Below, piece after piece: positions 21,601 to 32,510 of a stretch of 33,342 nt of DNA (position 1 is the stretch's first letter; each line of letters starts with the position of its first letter). The stretch is from Chlamydomonas sphaeroides (taxonomy: Eukaryota; Chlorophyta; Chlorophyceae; Chlamydomonadales; Chlamydomonadaceae). A program made the translations under genes and the position numbers. The stretch is taken from NCBI GenBank assembly GCA_001662425.1, contig BDDC01000048.1, positions 64,984 through 98,325 of the forward strand, given 5' to 3'. The notes below the pieces were generated by a model. That model was given only the letters and a program-made list of their open reading frames with translations. It did not search any database and was not told where the DNA came from.

Positions 21601-24420
21601 CAGTACCTGAATCCGACGTTTGAGGCCGACACAGCAGCGTTTCCTCCGCCTGGTCTCGTGCCACCACCACCTGCCGCACAGCCCGAGGGAGGGGTCACAC
21701 GCAGCCGCACCGGAGCAGCGCACGCGCCATCACAGCTGCGTGCTGTCAGTGCCCCCCGTGCGTCTCCTGCCCGTTGGCACCGTGCGTCGGAGGCCGGCCC
21801 GTCAGACCCGGAGCGTAAGGCGCCCCGCCCGTTGTCAGCCAGCAGTGCAGCGGCTTACGTCGGTCAGGCGCTCGCCCAGCGCCTCCAGCCCCTGCTGTTT
21901 CCATGCCCGGCCGCCAGCCGACCCCTCGGTCCGCCGCGCCGTGTGCCAACAGTCGCTTCATCAAGTAGCTCGGAGGACCCCGACGTGTTCCACAGCCCGT
22001 CGGCGTCTGCGGCCGGTAGTGTGGACAGCCTGCCTTGCGATCGGCATTAGGAAGCCGGCGACGAGGTTGACGGTCCAGAACAAGTAAGGCCACAGCCCGC
22101 ACGTGCACTCGGCCTAGCACCCGCGGTGCTCTTAGTGCTCCAAGCTCAAGCAGCCGGAATACTGATGGACCTTAATCAACAGCTGCAGGCGTTAGCAGCC
22201 GCGGCCGCACAGCAGCAAGCGGCCGTGCAGCAGCAAGCGGCGGCCCAGGTGATGGCCGCCACCGTCAAAGCCGAAGCACCGCCGCCAATAGTGCAGCCAC
22301 TAGCAGTGGCGGCTCCCCTGCCACCGCCTCCACCTCTGCCTTATCCGGCCCAGCAGCCCACGCCGGCGCCAGCACCGCTGCTGCCCGTTGCAGCTGCGCT
22401 GGCCCAGCCCCACCGTCATGCAGCAGGCGCTGCTGGGTGCACCGCCCGGTGCGCCACCGGCCGTGCCGCCGTTGGCGCCGCTGGCCGCGCCGCCGTTGGC
22501 GCCACCGGCCGTGTCGCCGCAGCTGCTGGCGCCTCTGCTGGCGCTGCTGCTGGCCCAGGCGCCCCCGCTCACTGTGCCGCAGCCGCTCGTCACCGTTGCA
22601 CAGCCCACGGCCATACAGCTGGCGCCGCTGGGTGCGCTGCCCGCTGCACCGCCGGCCGCGCCGCCACCGCCAGCACCCCCAGTGGCACCGCCCAACGCGC
22701 AAGCAGCGGTGGCCCTGACCGCCAGCACCCTCCCCGTCGTTCATGGCAAGGAGGTCGGGGAGGGCGAGTCGTCAACAGCGCCGTTGCGCCTCTGCAACTT
22801 TGACACGGAGGCATACGCGCAGTCACGATCATCACCGGAGGGCTTGCACGAGCGGCTGATGCGAGCGCAGGCACACACGGACCTGCAAGGGTGCGGCGAC
22901 GCTGGCCTGGTCATGGCGGCGCTGCTGAGGCTGCCCAACGCAGGCAGCGCGTACGGCTGGTGGGCCCACGGCTGGCACGACCGTATCATGGAGGAGGCGC
23001 GCAGACGTCATTAAGCCCGCACCGCCACCGCGGGCGTCCCCATGAACGAGTTCTTCAGCGACCTGGTGCTGGTGTGCTGGGTGGCCGAGCTGGACCTCAA
23101 GTTCGTGCGTGAGATTCGTCGTCAGGTGTATGACGACCTGGTGACGCTGTCTGAGGCAACGGACGCACCCGGCATGCTGTGGGGCCGGTTCGAGACCTTG
23201 CTGGCGGCGATGCCAGAGGGTGAGCGGGCGCACTTCGTGCAGCACTTCTTCAACCACCTGCCCCAGAGCGTCATGCAGCTGCTTCAGAACGACCCTGCCC
23301 TGCTGCACGCCATGAAGCCGGCTGATTACTTCTCCCGCTTCAGCAACTTCGACTTCTGGGAGCTGGCCGACGCCTGCTGGGTGCCGCCCAACCCCAAGAC
23401 CGAGCGCCAGCTCCGGCCGGCACCGCCGCCGTGCGCCGCCATGCCCGAGCCGCAGCACTACCGGTCACCTCACCCGCGGCAGCCGGGCCTGTCAACCGCC
23501 CGCATGACGTTCAGCGACCAGGAGCCGCGGGAGGCGCGGCTACACTCCTTCAGCGCACGCCGAGGTGGTAGGGACCGCGGGGGGTGCAACGACGGCCATG
23601 ACCCCCGGTTCACTTTCGCCACGGTCGACGACCACGCCCCTCCTGCGGCAGCACCGCCGCCGCCGGCGGCCACCCAGCGCTGGCAGCTGGGCCCGCCAGG
23701 CGCCAACCGGCGCCAACCGGACCACACGCACACGCCGCAGTCGAGCTCCTCGCCGCCCGCCAGCTTGACCTGCGGCCAATCGGCAGCGGCACGACGGAGC
23801 CAGCGCCGCAGCAATCACAGGACAGCCGCCAGCCGTCCGACAGCTGCAGTTACGGCGAAGGTGGTGGAGGCAGCTGCGGAGGCGGTGGTGCTAACGGCAA
23901 CGGTGGGCGCGGCCAGAGCAACCCGCACTGCGACCAGGGCCCTCGAACCAGCGGCGACGACCGCCGCGGTGAGCGCCGCTACGACCAATGCGGCGATGAC
24001 CGCCGCAGGGACGGCCGTGGGGACAGCCGTCACGACGGCCGCAGCGACGGCCGCAGCAATGGCCGCGGCGGCGGCCGTGGAGGCGGGCGCTACCGTGACG
24101 ACTGGGGCCCCGACTGCTCCACCTGCGGCCGCCGTCACCAGCCAGACGAGTGCCCCAGCTACCGGAGGATGCAGGAGGAGCTGCGAGAGCTGCGAGCCAG
24201 CTCGCGGCCGCCGCGCGAGCCCACGCCGGGGCAGCAGGGCCACTACGTCGGCATCAGGCAGGGCAGCCTACCGCCGCTGCGGCGCTCCACCGCGGCGGTG
24301 GCGTACAGCAGCGGCAACTTCCGCGAGGACGACTACTCGCCGGAGGAGGACAACTACTACACCTACAGCAGCTACACGAAGCTGCTGGAGGTGGCGGGGC
24401 CTGGCCGGTCATCACGTCAG
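21600..24420 (+). pseudogene. gag: Ty3/gypsy-like gag (capsid plus Gly/Arg-rich region plus zinc knuckle), frame-broken
   Basis: Coding character runs through three frames, with changes near 22400 and 23720, and with in-frame stops TAG at 22048 and TAA at 23012. In order: a Ser/Pro-rich start (SSSSSEDPDVFHSPSAS); a Gln/Ala helix (LNQQLQALAAAAAQQQA); a long Pro/Ala/Leu low-complexity stretch (22260-22720); a capsid-like helical region (about 22780-23400, with MNEFFSDLVLVCWVAELDL and FNHLPQSVMQLLQNDP); a Gly/Arg/Asp-rich stretch with RGGG repeats (about 23850-24105); and a zinc knuckle, CSTCGRRHQPDEC, at 24115-24153 (CX2CX3HX4C, one residue shorter than canonical). This would package element RNA. 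The number of lesions argues that this copy is dead, unless assembly errors cause them. Confidence 0.65.
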
Positions 24421-26498
24421 ACGACGAGGGAGAGCGCGAGACGACCCTCCCGCTCGATGTCGCCGCTGCAGTGGCCTCCTTGCCGGCTTCGGTGCTGCAG
24501 ATGAAAGGGCCGTGCGACGACCGCCGCGTGGTGCTTACCAACCAGGTGCAGCGGTGCAGGGAGCTGTTCACAATGGTGGAGCAGCAGGCCGCCGCCGCCG
24601 CTGCCGATGCGCCCGCCGCGAGGCAAGGGCCGTCAACACCTGCAGCAGCTGTCGTCGCAGCCGGCATCCCGGAGAGCTTCCAGCCCTGTGCCCCAGCCCC
24701 CAACGCCTTCCCGCCCTGCGCGCCGCGCAAGCCGAGCAGCCTGACGCCGCCGGAGCAGACGCTGCTGTCAGCCCTCGAGACGCTGGCGCACGCGCGGCAG
24801 GCGTACAACTGGGATCAGCCGCTCCCTAGCATTTGCGCCAGCATGGACCGTGCTGCAGCGAGGCGTGCCGCTGCGCTGCTGGCCGTCGAGCTGCCAGCCG
24901 CAGCAGGTGGCTGCACCTTCCCCGCGTGCGTCACGGCAGTGCTGCCCGCTGCCGCTGAAGCACCGCCGCCACTCGCCGAGGCGGCGGCCGCCGAGAGTGC
25001 TGCGTCGAGCTCCAAAGACGACAAGCCGTTCCTTCGGCTTCTGGGCCAGATGCACGCCCTTAAGCCGGCGGACAACGTCATGCTGCTGCCGCCGCCCGGC
25101 TTCTTTCCAATCCTGACGGAGCCAGCTGACGCCGAGGACAACCCAGCGGCGTTCGCCACGCTGGGGGCACAGCCTGCGCCGGTAGGCTTCGAGCCGACGC
25201 CCATGCCGATGGACCTCGGAGCGTCGAGCAAGCACGTTGGACGGCGAGCGCAGCAGCCCCAGTGCCCAGCCGTTGACGTTGCCATCACCGTCACCATGTC
25301 CGGCGCCAATGCGCCACAAGCACTGAGCATTGCGCATGACGCTCTGGCTAGAGAGATGAACAAGGCCAAGAGACAGCAGCCGCCACCGCCACAGGCGGCG
25401 GCCTGCGCGGCTGCAGAGGAGCAGCCCAGCCCTAGCGTACCAGTCACCACGGCGGAGGAGCTCCGCGTGCTGGCAGCCATGGAGGAACAGCCAGCCTTCT
25501 CGGACGGCTGGCCTACAGACGAGCAGTGCGCAGAATGTGCCTGCGCCGCCCCCGACACCGAGGGCAGCCTGCCATCACTATCGCCGTGCGACAAGCTACA
25601 CCTGCAAGTGGCGCTGCAAGAGCAGGCACGCATGCGGCACAACGTCCAGCGGCGGCGGCTCATCTGCCTGGCAGCCGCGCTGCACGGCTGCCCGCTGCCG
25701 CTGGATCTGGGAGGCGACACCGACGACGGGCAGCGCAATGGCGGCCCCAGCGCAGACGACCTGATCGAGGTGTTCTGTAGCAAGAACGGCGTGCAGTACG
25801 TGGTCGCTTGCACACTGGCGCAGGTGCAGGACTACGCGGAGATGAACTCTCACCTGCACAACTGCCTCATTCGCAACAACCCCTTGCTGCACGCCTACGT
25901 GTTGGCACGTGTGAACATGTTCCACTTGCCGCTCTACACCATGGCGCTGCTGACACTGGGCAAGAAGCGTCACTACTTCCGCGTGCTGTGTGACAACGGT
26001 GCCAACGTCAACCTGATCACTTGGGACGTGGTTAACGCGCTGGGCCTCAAATATCGCCCCACCAATGTCAAGCTGACGACGGCGCTGGAGGGCAAAGACG
26101 AGCCCCTGTACAAGCTGGATCCGACCGACATCAGGGTCGCCATGCTGTTCGGCATGCCCCACAGCACTAGCTTCGTGCTCACGAAGACACTCATCATGGC
26201 GCCCAACTCCGTCTTCCAGTTCGTGTTGGGCAACGAGCAGACACTGATGATGTTGATGGACTTCCTCACCCGGTGGCCCACCGCTCAGTTTCACTATTTC
26301 CCCAACATCCTCGTCCACCCGCGCTGCCTCGCCTCCATCCCCCTGACGCCGGTGCTGATCAAGGCCAGCGACAAGGCAGGGCTGGCTGCATTGCGTCACG
26401 TCCAGGCGGTTGTCAGCTGCTTCACCTCCTACGCCTCGGTGCAGAAGCTGGGGGGGGGAGTGCAACTGGCGGCCGCCCTGCAACACCAGCCCCTGTGA
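24400..26498 (+). CDS. Ty3/gypsy-like aspartic protease ORF with a long N-terminal extension; atypical D-N-G site
   Basis: This long open frame starts, in coding terms, around 24400, where the gag frame passes into it. About 500 residues of Ala/Pro-rich linker precede a C-terminal retropepsin-like domain at about 25940-26290. There, LCDNGANVNLITWDVVNALG (Asp codon at 25992) matches the active-site loop and following helix of retroviral-type proteases. FVLGNEQTLMMLMDF matches the late hydrophobic-Gly motif. The active-site triplet reads D-N-G where D-T-G or D-S-G is expected. The frame ends after running through a nine-G run at 26450-26458, beyond which coding continues in the next frame. Confidence 0.65.
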
Positions 26499-27230
26499 CA
26501 CCAGCCCCTGGGGAGACCGCTTTGGCATCGAGCCAGATGACGGGCAGCCCCTGGGCACGTACCGTCCGGTGCCGGAGCTGCCAACATTAACGCCCAAGGA
26601 CAACAAGGCCGTACTGCCGCTCCCCATCACCGAGGTCGAGAAGGAGGCAGCAGGCGACTGGCAGCGCTTCACCTGCGTCGTGCACCTCACTGCCCCGGAG
26701 CCCGACACAGCATCCGACACGGGCACGGACCTTGATCTGCGAGTCTATGAGGCCCTGTCGAGCGATGACGAAGCCGAGTTTGCGTCCTGTGCGTCCGACG
26801 CGTGGTCGGATGACGAGAGCATCGAGCCCGAGGAGGGGCCCGCCGAGCAGCAAGACGCCAACGGCAAGCCCGCGTTGCCGCCGCACCGTACGTGCACCGA
26901 CAGCACCGACTCTGGCGACGCATCCCGAGCGCCGCCCCAGAGACCGCCACCCAGCGGAGTGCACGGTGACAAGCCGGGCGACAGCTCTGACGACTCGGAC
27001 AGTGACGGAGGCTCCGAGGCCGGCAGCAACAGCTCAGGCGGCGGCGATGATGACCCAGACAGAGGGGACGATGCCGCGCATGACAGCGAGGATGTGGAGG
27101 ACGGAGCCTGGACCGAGGAGGACGATGAGCGCCAGGAGACACCGTTGGACGACTCCTCCGATCACGGTGACGATGCTATCGGCGGTGCCAGCCAGAGCGC
27201 CAGGCCCCAAAGGGCCCCCGTCGGTGATTG
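26455..27230 (+). pseudogene. Acidic Ser/Asp/Glu-rich segment of the element polyprotein
   Basis: The reading frame continues from the protease after the G9 run. It contains a folded-looking portion (ELPTLTPKDNKAVLPLPITE and WQRFTCVVHLTAPEPD), then about 150 residues very rich in Asp, Glu, Ser and Gly (such as DSSDDSDSDGGSEAGS). It ends at TGA 27229, where coding resumes in another frame. Probably an unstructured linker. Confidence 0.5.
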
Positions 27231-29378
27231 ACATCGTGACCGAGAGAGTCGCCCTGCCGGCTCTGACCTGGGCGTGCGACTCCGTCACTCGGCTGCCGTG
27301 CCACCAGGAGATGGACGTGGATGAGCCGCACCCTCCCAAGCTGCACCCAGGTGACGAGCTGGCCTACTTCCTCCACGCAGAGTGGTTGGCGGCCAGGCAG
27401 CGGCCAGGCCGCGACGGAGGAGCATGGGGACGACTGGCTGTTCGACACCGTGCTGCGGAGCCTGGCGTGCTGCTCGGACAAGCAGCGGCGAGCACTGCTG
27501 GCGCAACACCGGGACTGGCTGCGCCCGCTCGAGATGCGCCTCCAGGCCTGGCGCGAGATGCCCGCACTGCGCGCCAAGGACACCGCGGGACCACGGCACT
27601 GGTTCCGACCGCTGCTCCTGTTCCAGGCCACCGCGGAGGAGGCGGCAGGCCCTGATTGGAAGCCGCCCCTGTGGCGGCTGCGCTTCACGCCCACGCTACA
27701 CAGGCTGGAGGCGCCGCCCATCCCCGAGCGGCAGTTTGGCTACCTGTGGCCGCCTGGGCTGACCGCAGGCCTCTGGGCCTGGCTAGGCATCGTCGTGGGA
27801 CACTGGGGCGACGTGAACGCATCAATCAGCGAGGTCCCGTTCAGGCGCCTGCTCGGGTGGCTAGCGCAACACTGGCGAGCCAAGCTGACAGCGCTGCTGG
27901 AGGTGCCAGTGCCTTACGACAACACGACGCAGCAGGCCATTTGGTTCGCTGCTCAAGTGTACCACCTGCTGTCGGAGATGTGCGACACGATGTGCCACGA
28001 GGCGGATGCGCTGGCGGCGCACCCACCCCCGATGCGCCCGCTGCTGGTGCAGCAGGCGCGGGCCCACTTCAACAGCCGGATCTACGTGCTGCGCACGGTT
28101 GAGTGGGACTTCGGGGTCACGCGCCCACGTAACGCCGGGTGTGAAGAAGCCATCCTGTGGCTCGGCTACGGCCTGGAGTGCATCACCGAGGGCTTCATTT
28201 TCGCCGGCAACGGCGCGCAGGCCGACCCCAACCATCCGTGGCTGGGCGGCCTGTGGGCGGTCGGCCGGCGCTCGCTGGTGCCGCCTGACGTCGTGGGATT
28301 GCTACCGCCCCTGCATCATCGTGCTGCTGTACGCCGACGAGCTGCCGCCGCTGGCGCCAGTGCAGGAGTACAACACCTAGGCCTGCAGCTTCTACAACGC
28401 TGCCAGGGCCGCGCTGCTGCGGTGCTGGGCCGAGGTGTTGGGGGTCTTGGACGCGCACGGAGCGGCCGGCGAGCTGGTGCCGCCCGAGGCGGCGCTAGCG
28501 CCAGCCAAGCTGGAGGCCGCGCTGGCAGTGCTGCAGGGCATTGCGGAGGCCATCTACTACCAGACACAGGCGTCGGGTGAGGCTGACGCACCGCGCATGC
28601 CGCAGCCGCTGTGCCTGGGACAGCACCCGCTGCTGTACCTTATGGCCGGCATGCGGGCGGCGCGGTGGGCGTACGACTACCAAGCGGCCGTGATGGATTG
28701 CCTGGCGGCGGGCATGTCGCTTGTGTACGTGCAAGCGCAAGCCGACGGGCTGCCTTATGAGCAAGAGGAGGCCGAGCAGCTCTGGGACGCGGACACCAGT
28801 GACCCGGTGGCCGACGACGCCTCGTTAGTGCTTTGAGCATACAACCCGCACAACATGCCTGCCAAGTGGGCGGTGGCCGCTGCACACTACAAGGCGGCGG
28901 CGTGCGGCATGACCAGCATGCTGCCCACACCGTTGTCGTAACTGAAGCTGTTCCTGGCGACGGCTGTGGCCGGAGACCTTACAGCACGTGCGCAAGGCGG
29001 CAACACCACCAGCCGCCTCTGCTACGCGCAGCGACAAGTCGTGTGGCACCTCACACGCATGGGCATCCCCGTCGTGTACATTAACTGCTTCAACCCCGAC
29101 TCCCCCGTGGCGACGCTGCTCTGGTGCATGGAGTTCCTGGCTGACGACGCGGGCGGCAATGCACGTGGCATCCCAGCACCGCCGGGCTTCGAGGGTGCGC
29201 CGCAGTACCACGACGGCCAGAACCTCGCCATCGACTTCAGCGTCTGTCAGCTGGAGGCGTGGAGTGAGGCCATACCCTTCAACCTCAGCCAGGCGGACTG
29301 CCTACGCTGCGAGACGGAGTCAGCGGAATCGGAGCCAGCTTCGCCCACGTCCGACGGCCGTTCCCAAAGCTGGGGGGG
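27205..29378 (+). pseudogene. Unrecognised large coding region between protease and RT, broken by stops and frameshifts
   Basis: Coding character runs through frames joined near 27210, 27415 and 28290, with in-frame stops TAG 28378, TGA 28834 and TAA 28939. It would encode about 700 residues with Trp-rich helices. Examples are FRRLLGWLAQHWRAKLTALL, IWFAAQVYHLLSEMCDTMCH, AILWLGYGLECITEGFIFAG, LLYLMAGMRAARWAYDYQAA and HLTRMGIPVVYINCFNPDSP. I do not recognise a family. It lies where gypsy elements normally pass directly from protease to RT, so it is either an extra domain of this element or a captured gene. It ends in a G8 run at 29372-29379, where the frame changes. Confidence 0.5.
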
Positions 29379-31040
29379 GATGCAACCTCTGACACCTCCC
29401 CCGCACGTGTCGTCAGGCGCCTCAGCTTCAGCGGCACGGCCGACGAGCCAGCCACCCCCGACGGCACGGCGGCACTGGCACCCGGCAGCCACACACCCGC
29501 CGAGCCCGAGAGGATGACGCGGCGCCACCGCCGCTGGTAACCGACGATGGGTACGAGGACTGGCGTACATACGAGCAACTAGCAGGACGGAGCGCCGCCC
29601 GGCCGCCAAGCAGTGGCGGCACGGCGGCGGTGCTGACCGCAAGCACCGAGCTCATGCCACCGCCGAACGGCACGAGCGAATCAGCCGGCGAGGACGACAG
29701 TGCGCAGGATCAGGAGGATACGTCGCCGCCGGAGTCGGACTCGTGCACCGGGTCGCGAGACGGCCTGGCGATACCGACAGCGACGACGAGGGACCGCCGC
29801 ACGCACCCGGTGGAGCCGCGGTCTGTGCGTCGGCAGGCGCCAGGCAGGGCGCCACCGCCCGGAGCGGCACCGCCGGCGTGGAGAACGGCACGCCCGCCGG
29901 CGGCCAGCCGTCAGGAACAACGGCAGGCACGCCAGCTGGTGCAGCAAGTACGGAGCCGGCGCCACCAGCTCACGTACCGCTGTTCAGCCTGAAGCGGCGC
30001 AGCTCCTTCCGTGAGCTAAGTGGGGAGGGCCCCAGCCAGGGGGCTGGGGCCGGGGACCTGGGCAGGCCAGCTTTGCCAGCACCTAGCCCGGGGCCTGCGT
30101 GGCCTGGCGCCGCCCCTGACCCCGGGGTTGCTGTGTTCAGCCCCGGCCATGGGACCGACGGTGTGGAGGCCGGGGGCGCACGAGCATGCGATCAGCGTGC
30201 CCCCTCCGATCCACTAGCACCAGCCGCTTGGTCGGTCTTCCCCCGCGAGGGCCCGGGGCATTCCCTGCTCGCGGGCAGCCTGGAGCCGGGTTCCCACCAC
30301 GAGGTGGGCCCCGCTCCCGCTGAACCAGATGACGGTGCCCCCTCCTTCTCCCCCAAAGCCAGGGCCTCTGGTGTTACGACATCCGGGACGCCGGGCGGCT
30401 GGGCGACGGCACGGCAGCCGAGCCCGCCGCCGGCGTGCGGCGCGATGCCACCCCTGCGTTGCCCGGACCGGCCAGCCTCACGCTGTTGCCACCTGCGCCG
30501 GAGCCTCACTCTGTCACATCCGAGCCACCCAGCCACGCCGTGGTGGGCAGGGCCCCGGACGCCTTCAGTTTTCAGCCACCCAGCTGCGTCGCGGTGGGCA
30601 GGGCTCTCCACACCACCACCATGTGCCCCGGCGGCGAGGCCGCCGGCGAGGCCTCCACCCACTTCATATCGCGCAGCCCCCGCACCGGCCAGCACGCCAC
30701 GGACGCCGTAACGGAGAGCTCGCTGGACTCCTCGCTCCCCGAGCCCCGGGCGCCGCCGCCGCGCAGCGAGCGTGGGTCGGCGGCGCCGCGGGCCCGACAT
30801 GGCCTCGGCACGGTGAGTGCAGCCAGCCCACCGTCCTCCGCTGCTGGCGCGTGCTGCACCTACTGCGGCGGCAGCAGTCACACGCTGGAGGACTGCTGGC
30901 TGCACGACGTCACGCTGCACCCCAGCGCGTGGGTGCCGGCCAAGCCTGCGAAGGCCGTGGCCCTGGCGGAGCAGCTCCTGCGATGCACGCGGGACGAGAA
31001 GCCCAACGTCGTGACGCTGATTCCCTCCGACGAGCTACAG
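29379..31040 (+). pseudogene. Low-complexity linker and CCHC zinc knuckle upstream of RT
   Basis: The frame changes near 29512, 29755 and 30430. Composition is Pro/Ala/Ser/Gly-rich with acidic patches (GDTDSDDEGPPHAPGG and SLKRRSSFRELSGEG). A canonical CX2CX4HX4C knuckle, CTYCGGSSHTLEDC, lies at 30855-30896. A partial internal duplication of a PPSxxVVGRA-type unit lies at 30523-30606. A second knuckle between protease and RT is not the usual gypsy layout. Confidence 0.5.
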
Positions 31041-32410
31041 GAGCTGAGGTGCGATGGGCGCGTGCGTCCCCGACAGGGCCGCCACTGCTGGCGACTAGGC
31101 AGCGGAATCTGGCCGGACCTCGGCGCCACAGCTACACCGGGCGAGCAGTGCCTGAACCGCGCCTATCGCGGGAGGTGCGGACCTGGTATGCTGCCGACTA
31201 CCCCGACCGCATCTACGAGCTGCATGCGCCAGCGCCCTTCGGCGAGGGCGAGCAGCGCGGCCGGCCCCCATGCCGGCTGTCACCTGGCCCCCGTCACCGG
31301 ACGCCGTCACCGCCACCGGACACCGTCGCCGCCCAACACGCGCTCCCGCATGGCGCCGTCGGTCAGGCAAGCCTGCGACCCGGTAGTAAGCACGACGCCG
31401 CCCAGCGCCGCAGCTGCCGCAGCGGACGTGAGCGTCAAGGGCTGGTTCGTCGGTCGACTCAGCATCGCAGTCAGCCGCCTGGCTTGCAAGGCCGACGCCT
31501 TCAGCCATTGCATGGACCGGCGCACGGAATGGGCTACCAAGCCGCCGGCCGAGGCCGGCGGCACGCCCGCTTCCTCCGCCCGTCAGCCCAGCTGGCGCCG
31601 CCTGAGCGTGCAACGCCCCACCTGGCGTGGCCTTGCAGCGCTAGGCGTGGCGCTCATGCTGCTCGTGGGCCTCACCGCCGGCGTGGGTGCTATGCAGGCC
31701 GGGCTGCTGGGCCAAGAGGGTGTGCTCGTGACGGCGCACGCCTTGCACACCAGCGGGCTGCTCGCGCAGAGCAAGCTGCACACGGCCGTGCTGCCCTCGC
31801 CCTGCCTGGCGTGGGAGCCCAACGACGGCAGGCGCGCCGACCGACCGCCTGGGCCGCCCCCTGGCGTGGCCCACGCTTTCACCAATGTCGACACCTTCAC
31901 CTTCGATGGCAAGATGGCCGCCACCGCACACGAGCGGTACAGCAAGGACGCTGACGGCGGCTGGATCTGGGGCAACACCCCTGTCATGATGGCGTACATG
32001 CCTCAGCTCCAGGCGGAGGTTGGGGCTCGCCGCTCGGCCGCCTTTGCCTACTCGATGAACGAGCTTCCCGGCTATCACGGTGCAATGGGCCCCTACCGCA
32101 TCGAGCTCGACACCAACCGTTCTGTGGTCCAGCCGCCGCGGCGCTACAGCCCCTGTGAGCACGAGATCATAAAGGAGAAGACGCAGGAGCTGATCGATGC
32201 CGGTCTGGCCTTCGAGTACCTTGGGCCCACCGTCTGCGCCTTCAACCCCGTCATCGCCGCCAAGAAGGACCCAGGCACCGGCACCTGGATGGCTGCTCGG
32301 ATGGCGCAAGATTATCGCTCGGTGAACCAAGTGCTGTGCCCCGATAAGTACGGCCTGCACCGGCCTGAGGAGCTGTGGCAGCGCGTGGGCAAGGCGGTGG
32401 TGTTCAGCAA
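31041..32410 (+). pseudogene. pol: Ty3/gypsy reverse transcriptase, N-terminal part only, with an upstream hydrophobic segment
   Basis: A frame excursion at about 31040-31300 contains SREVRTWYAADYPDRIYELH. After this the frame is steady. A hydrophobic stretch at 31630-31715 (LGVALMLLVGLTAGVGAMQA) could span a membrane. The RT start is clear: FAYSMNELPGYHGAMGPYRI at about 32040, RRYSPCEHEIIKEKTQELID, a PVIAAKKDP lysine motif, DYRSVN, and AVVFSK ending at 32410. These match the green-algal gypsy RT N-terminus. The next motif, FSK(I/L)DLRSGF with the first catalytic aspartate, is missing because unrelated sequence follows at once. The enzyme is therefore non-functional. Confidence 0.8.
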
Positions 32411-32510
32411 GTCCAACCCGAGCGACACCCCTAGCACCTCGCGCACGCACCCAGCCGCCCCCGCCCCGCGGCCTCCTCCCCACAACGACCAACACAACCT
32501 GAGCAACGGA
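32405..32510. other. Junction between gypsy RT and LINE RT
   Basis: Gypsy RT similarity ends with FSK at 32410 and LINE RT similarity begins by about 32505. The intervening roughly 95 bases are Pro/Thr-rich when translated and match neither family. No target-site duplication can be checked, because the 3' end of the LINE is outside the window. Confidence 0.65.

Noticed and set aside
22126..22803. The second half of this ORF as a separate Ala/Gly protein
   Set aside because: From about 22400 the adjacent frame has the Pro/Leu composition that leads directly into the capsid-like region, so the Ala/Gly reading is a shadow.
23815..24243. Minus-strand Ala/Val-rich ORF that looks like a membrane protein
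   Set aside because: It is antisense to the Gly/Arg-rich gag segment, whose codons give Ala/Val on the other strand.
28310..28378. A YADE motif (IVLLYADELPPL) that resembles an RT catalytic box
   Set aside because: No other RT motif lies around it, the fourth residue is Glu rather than Asp, and the true RT boxes are at 32040-32410 and 32514. Probably coincidence.
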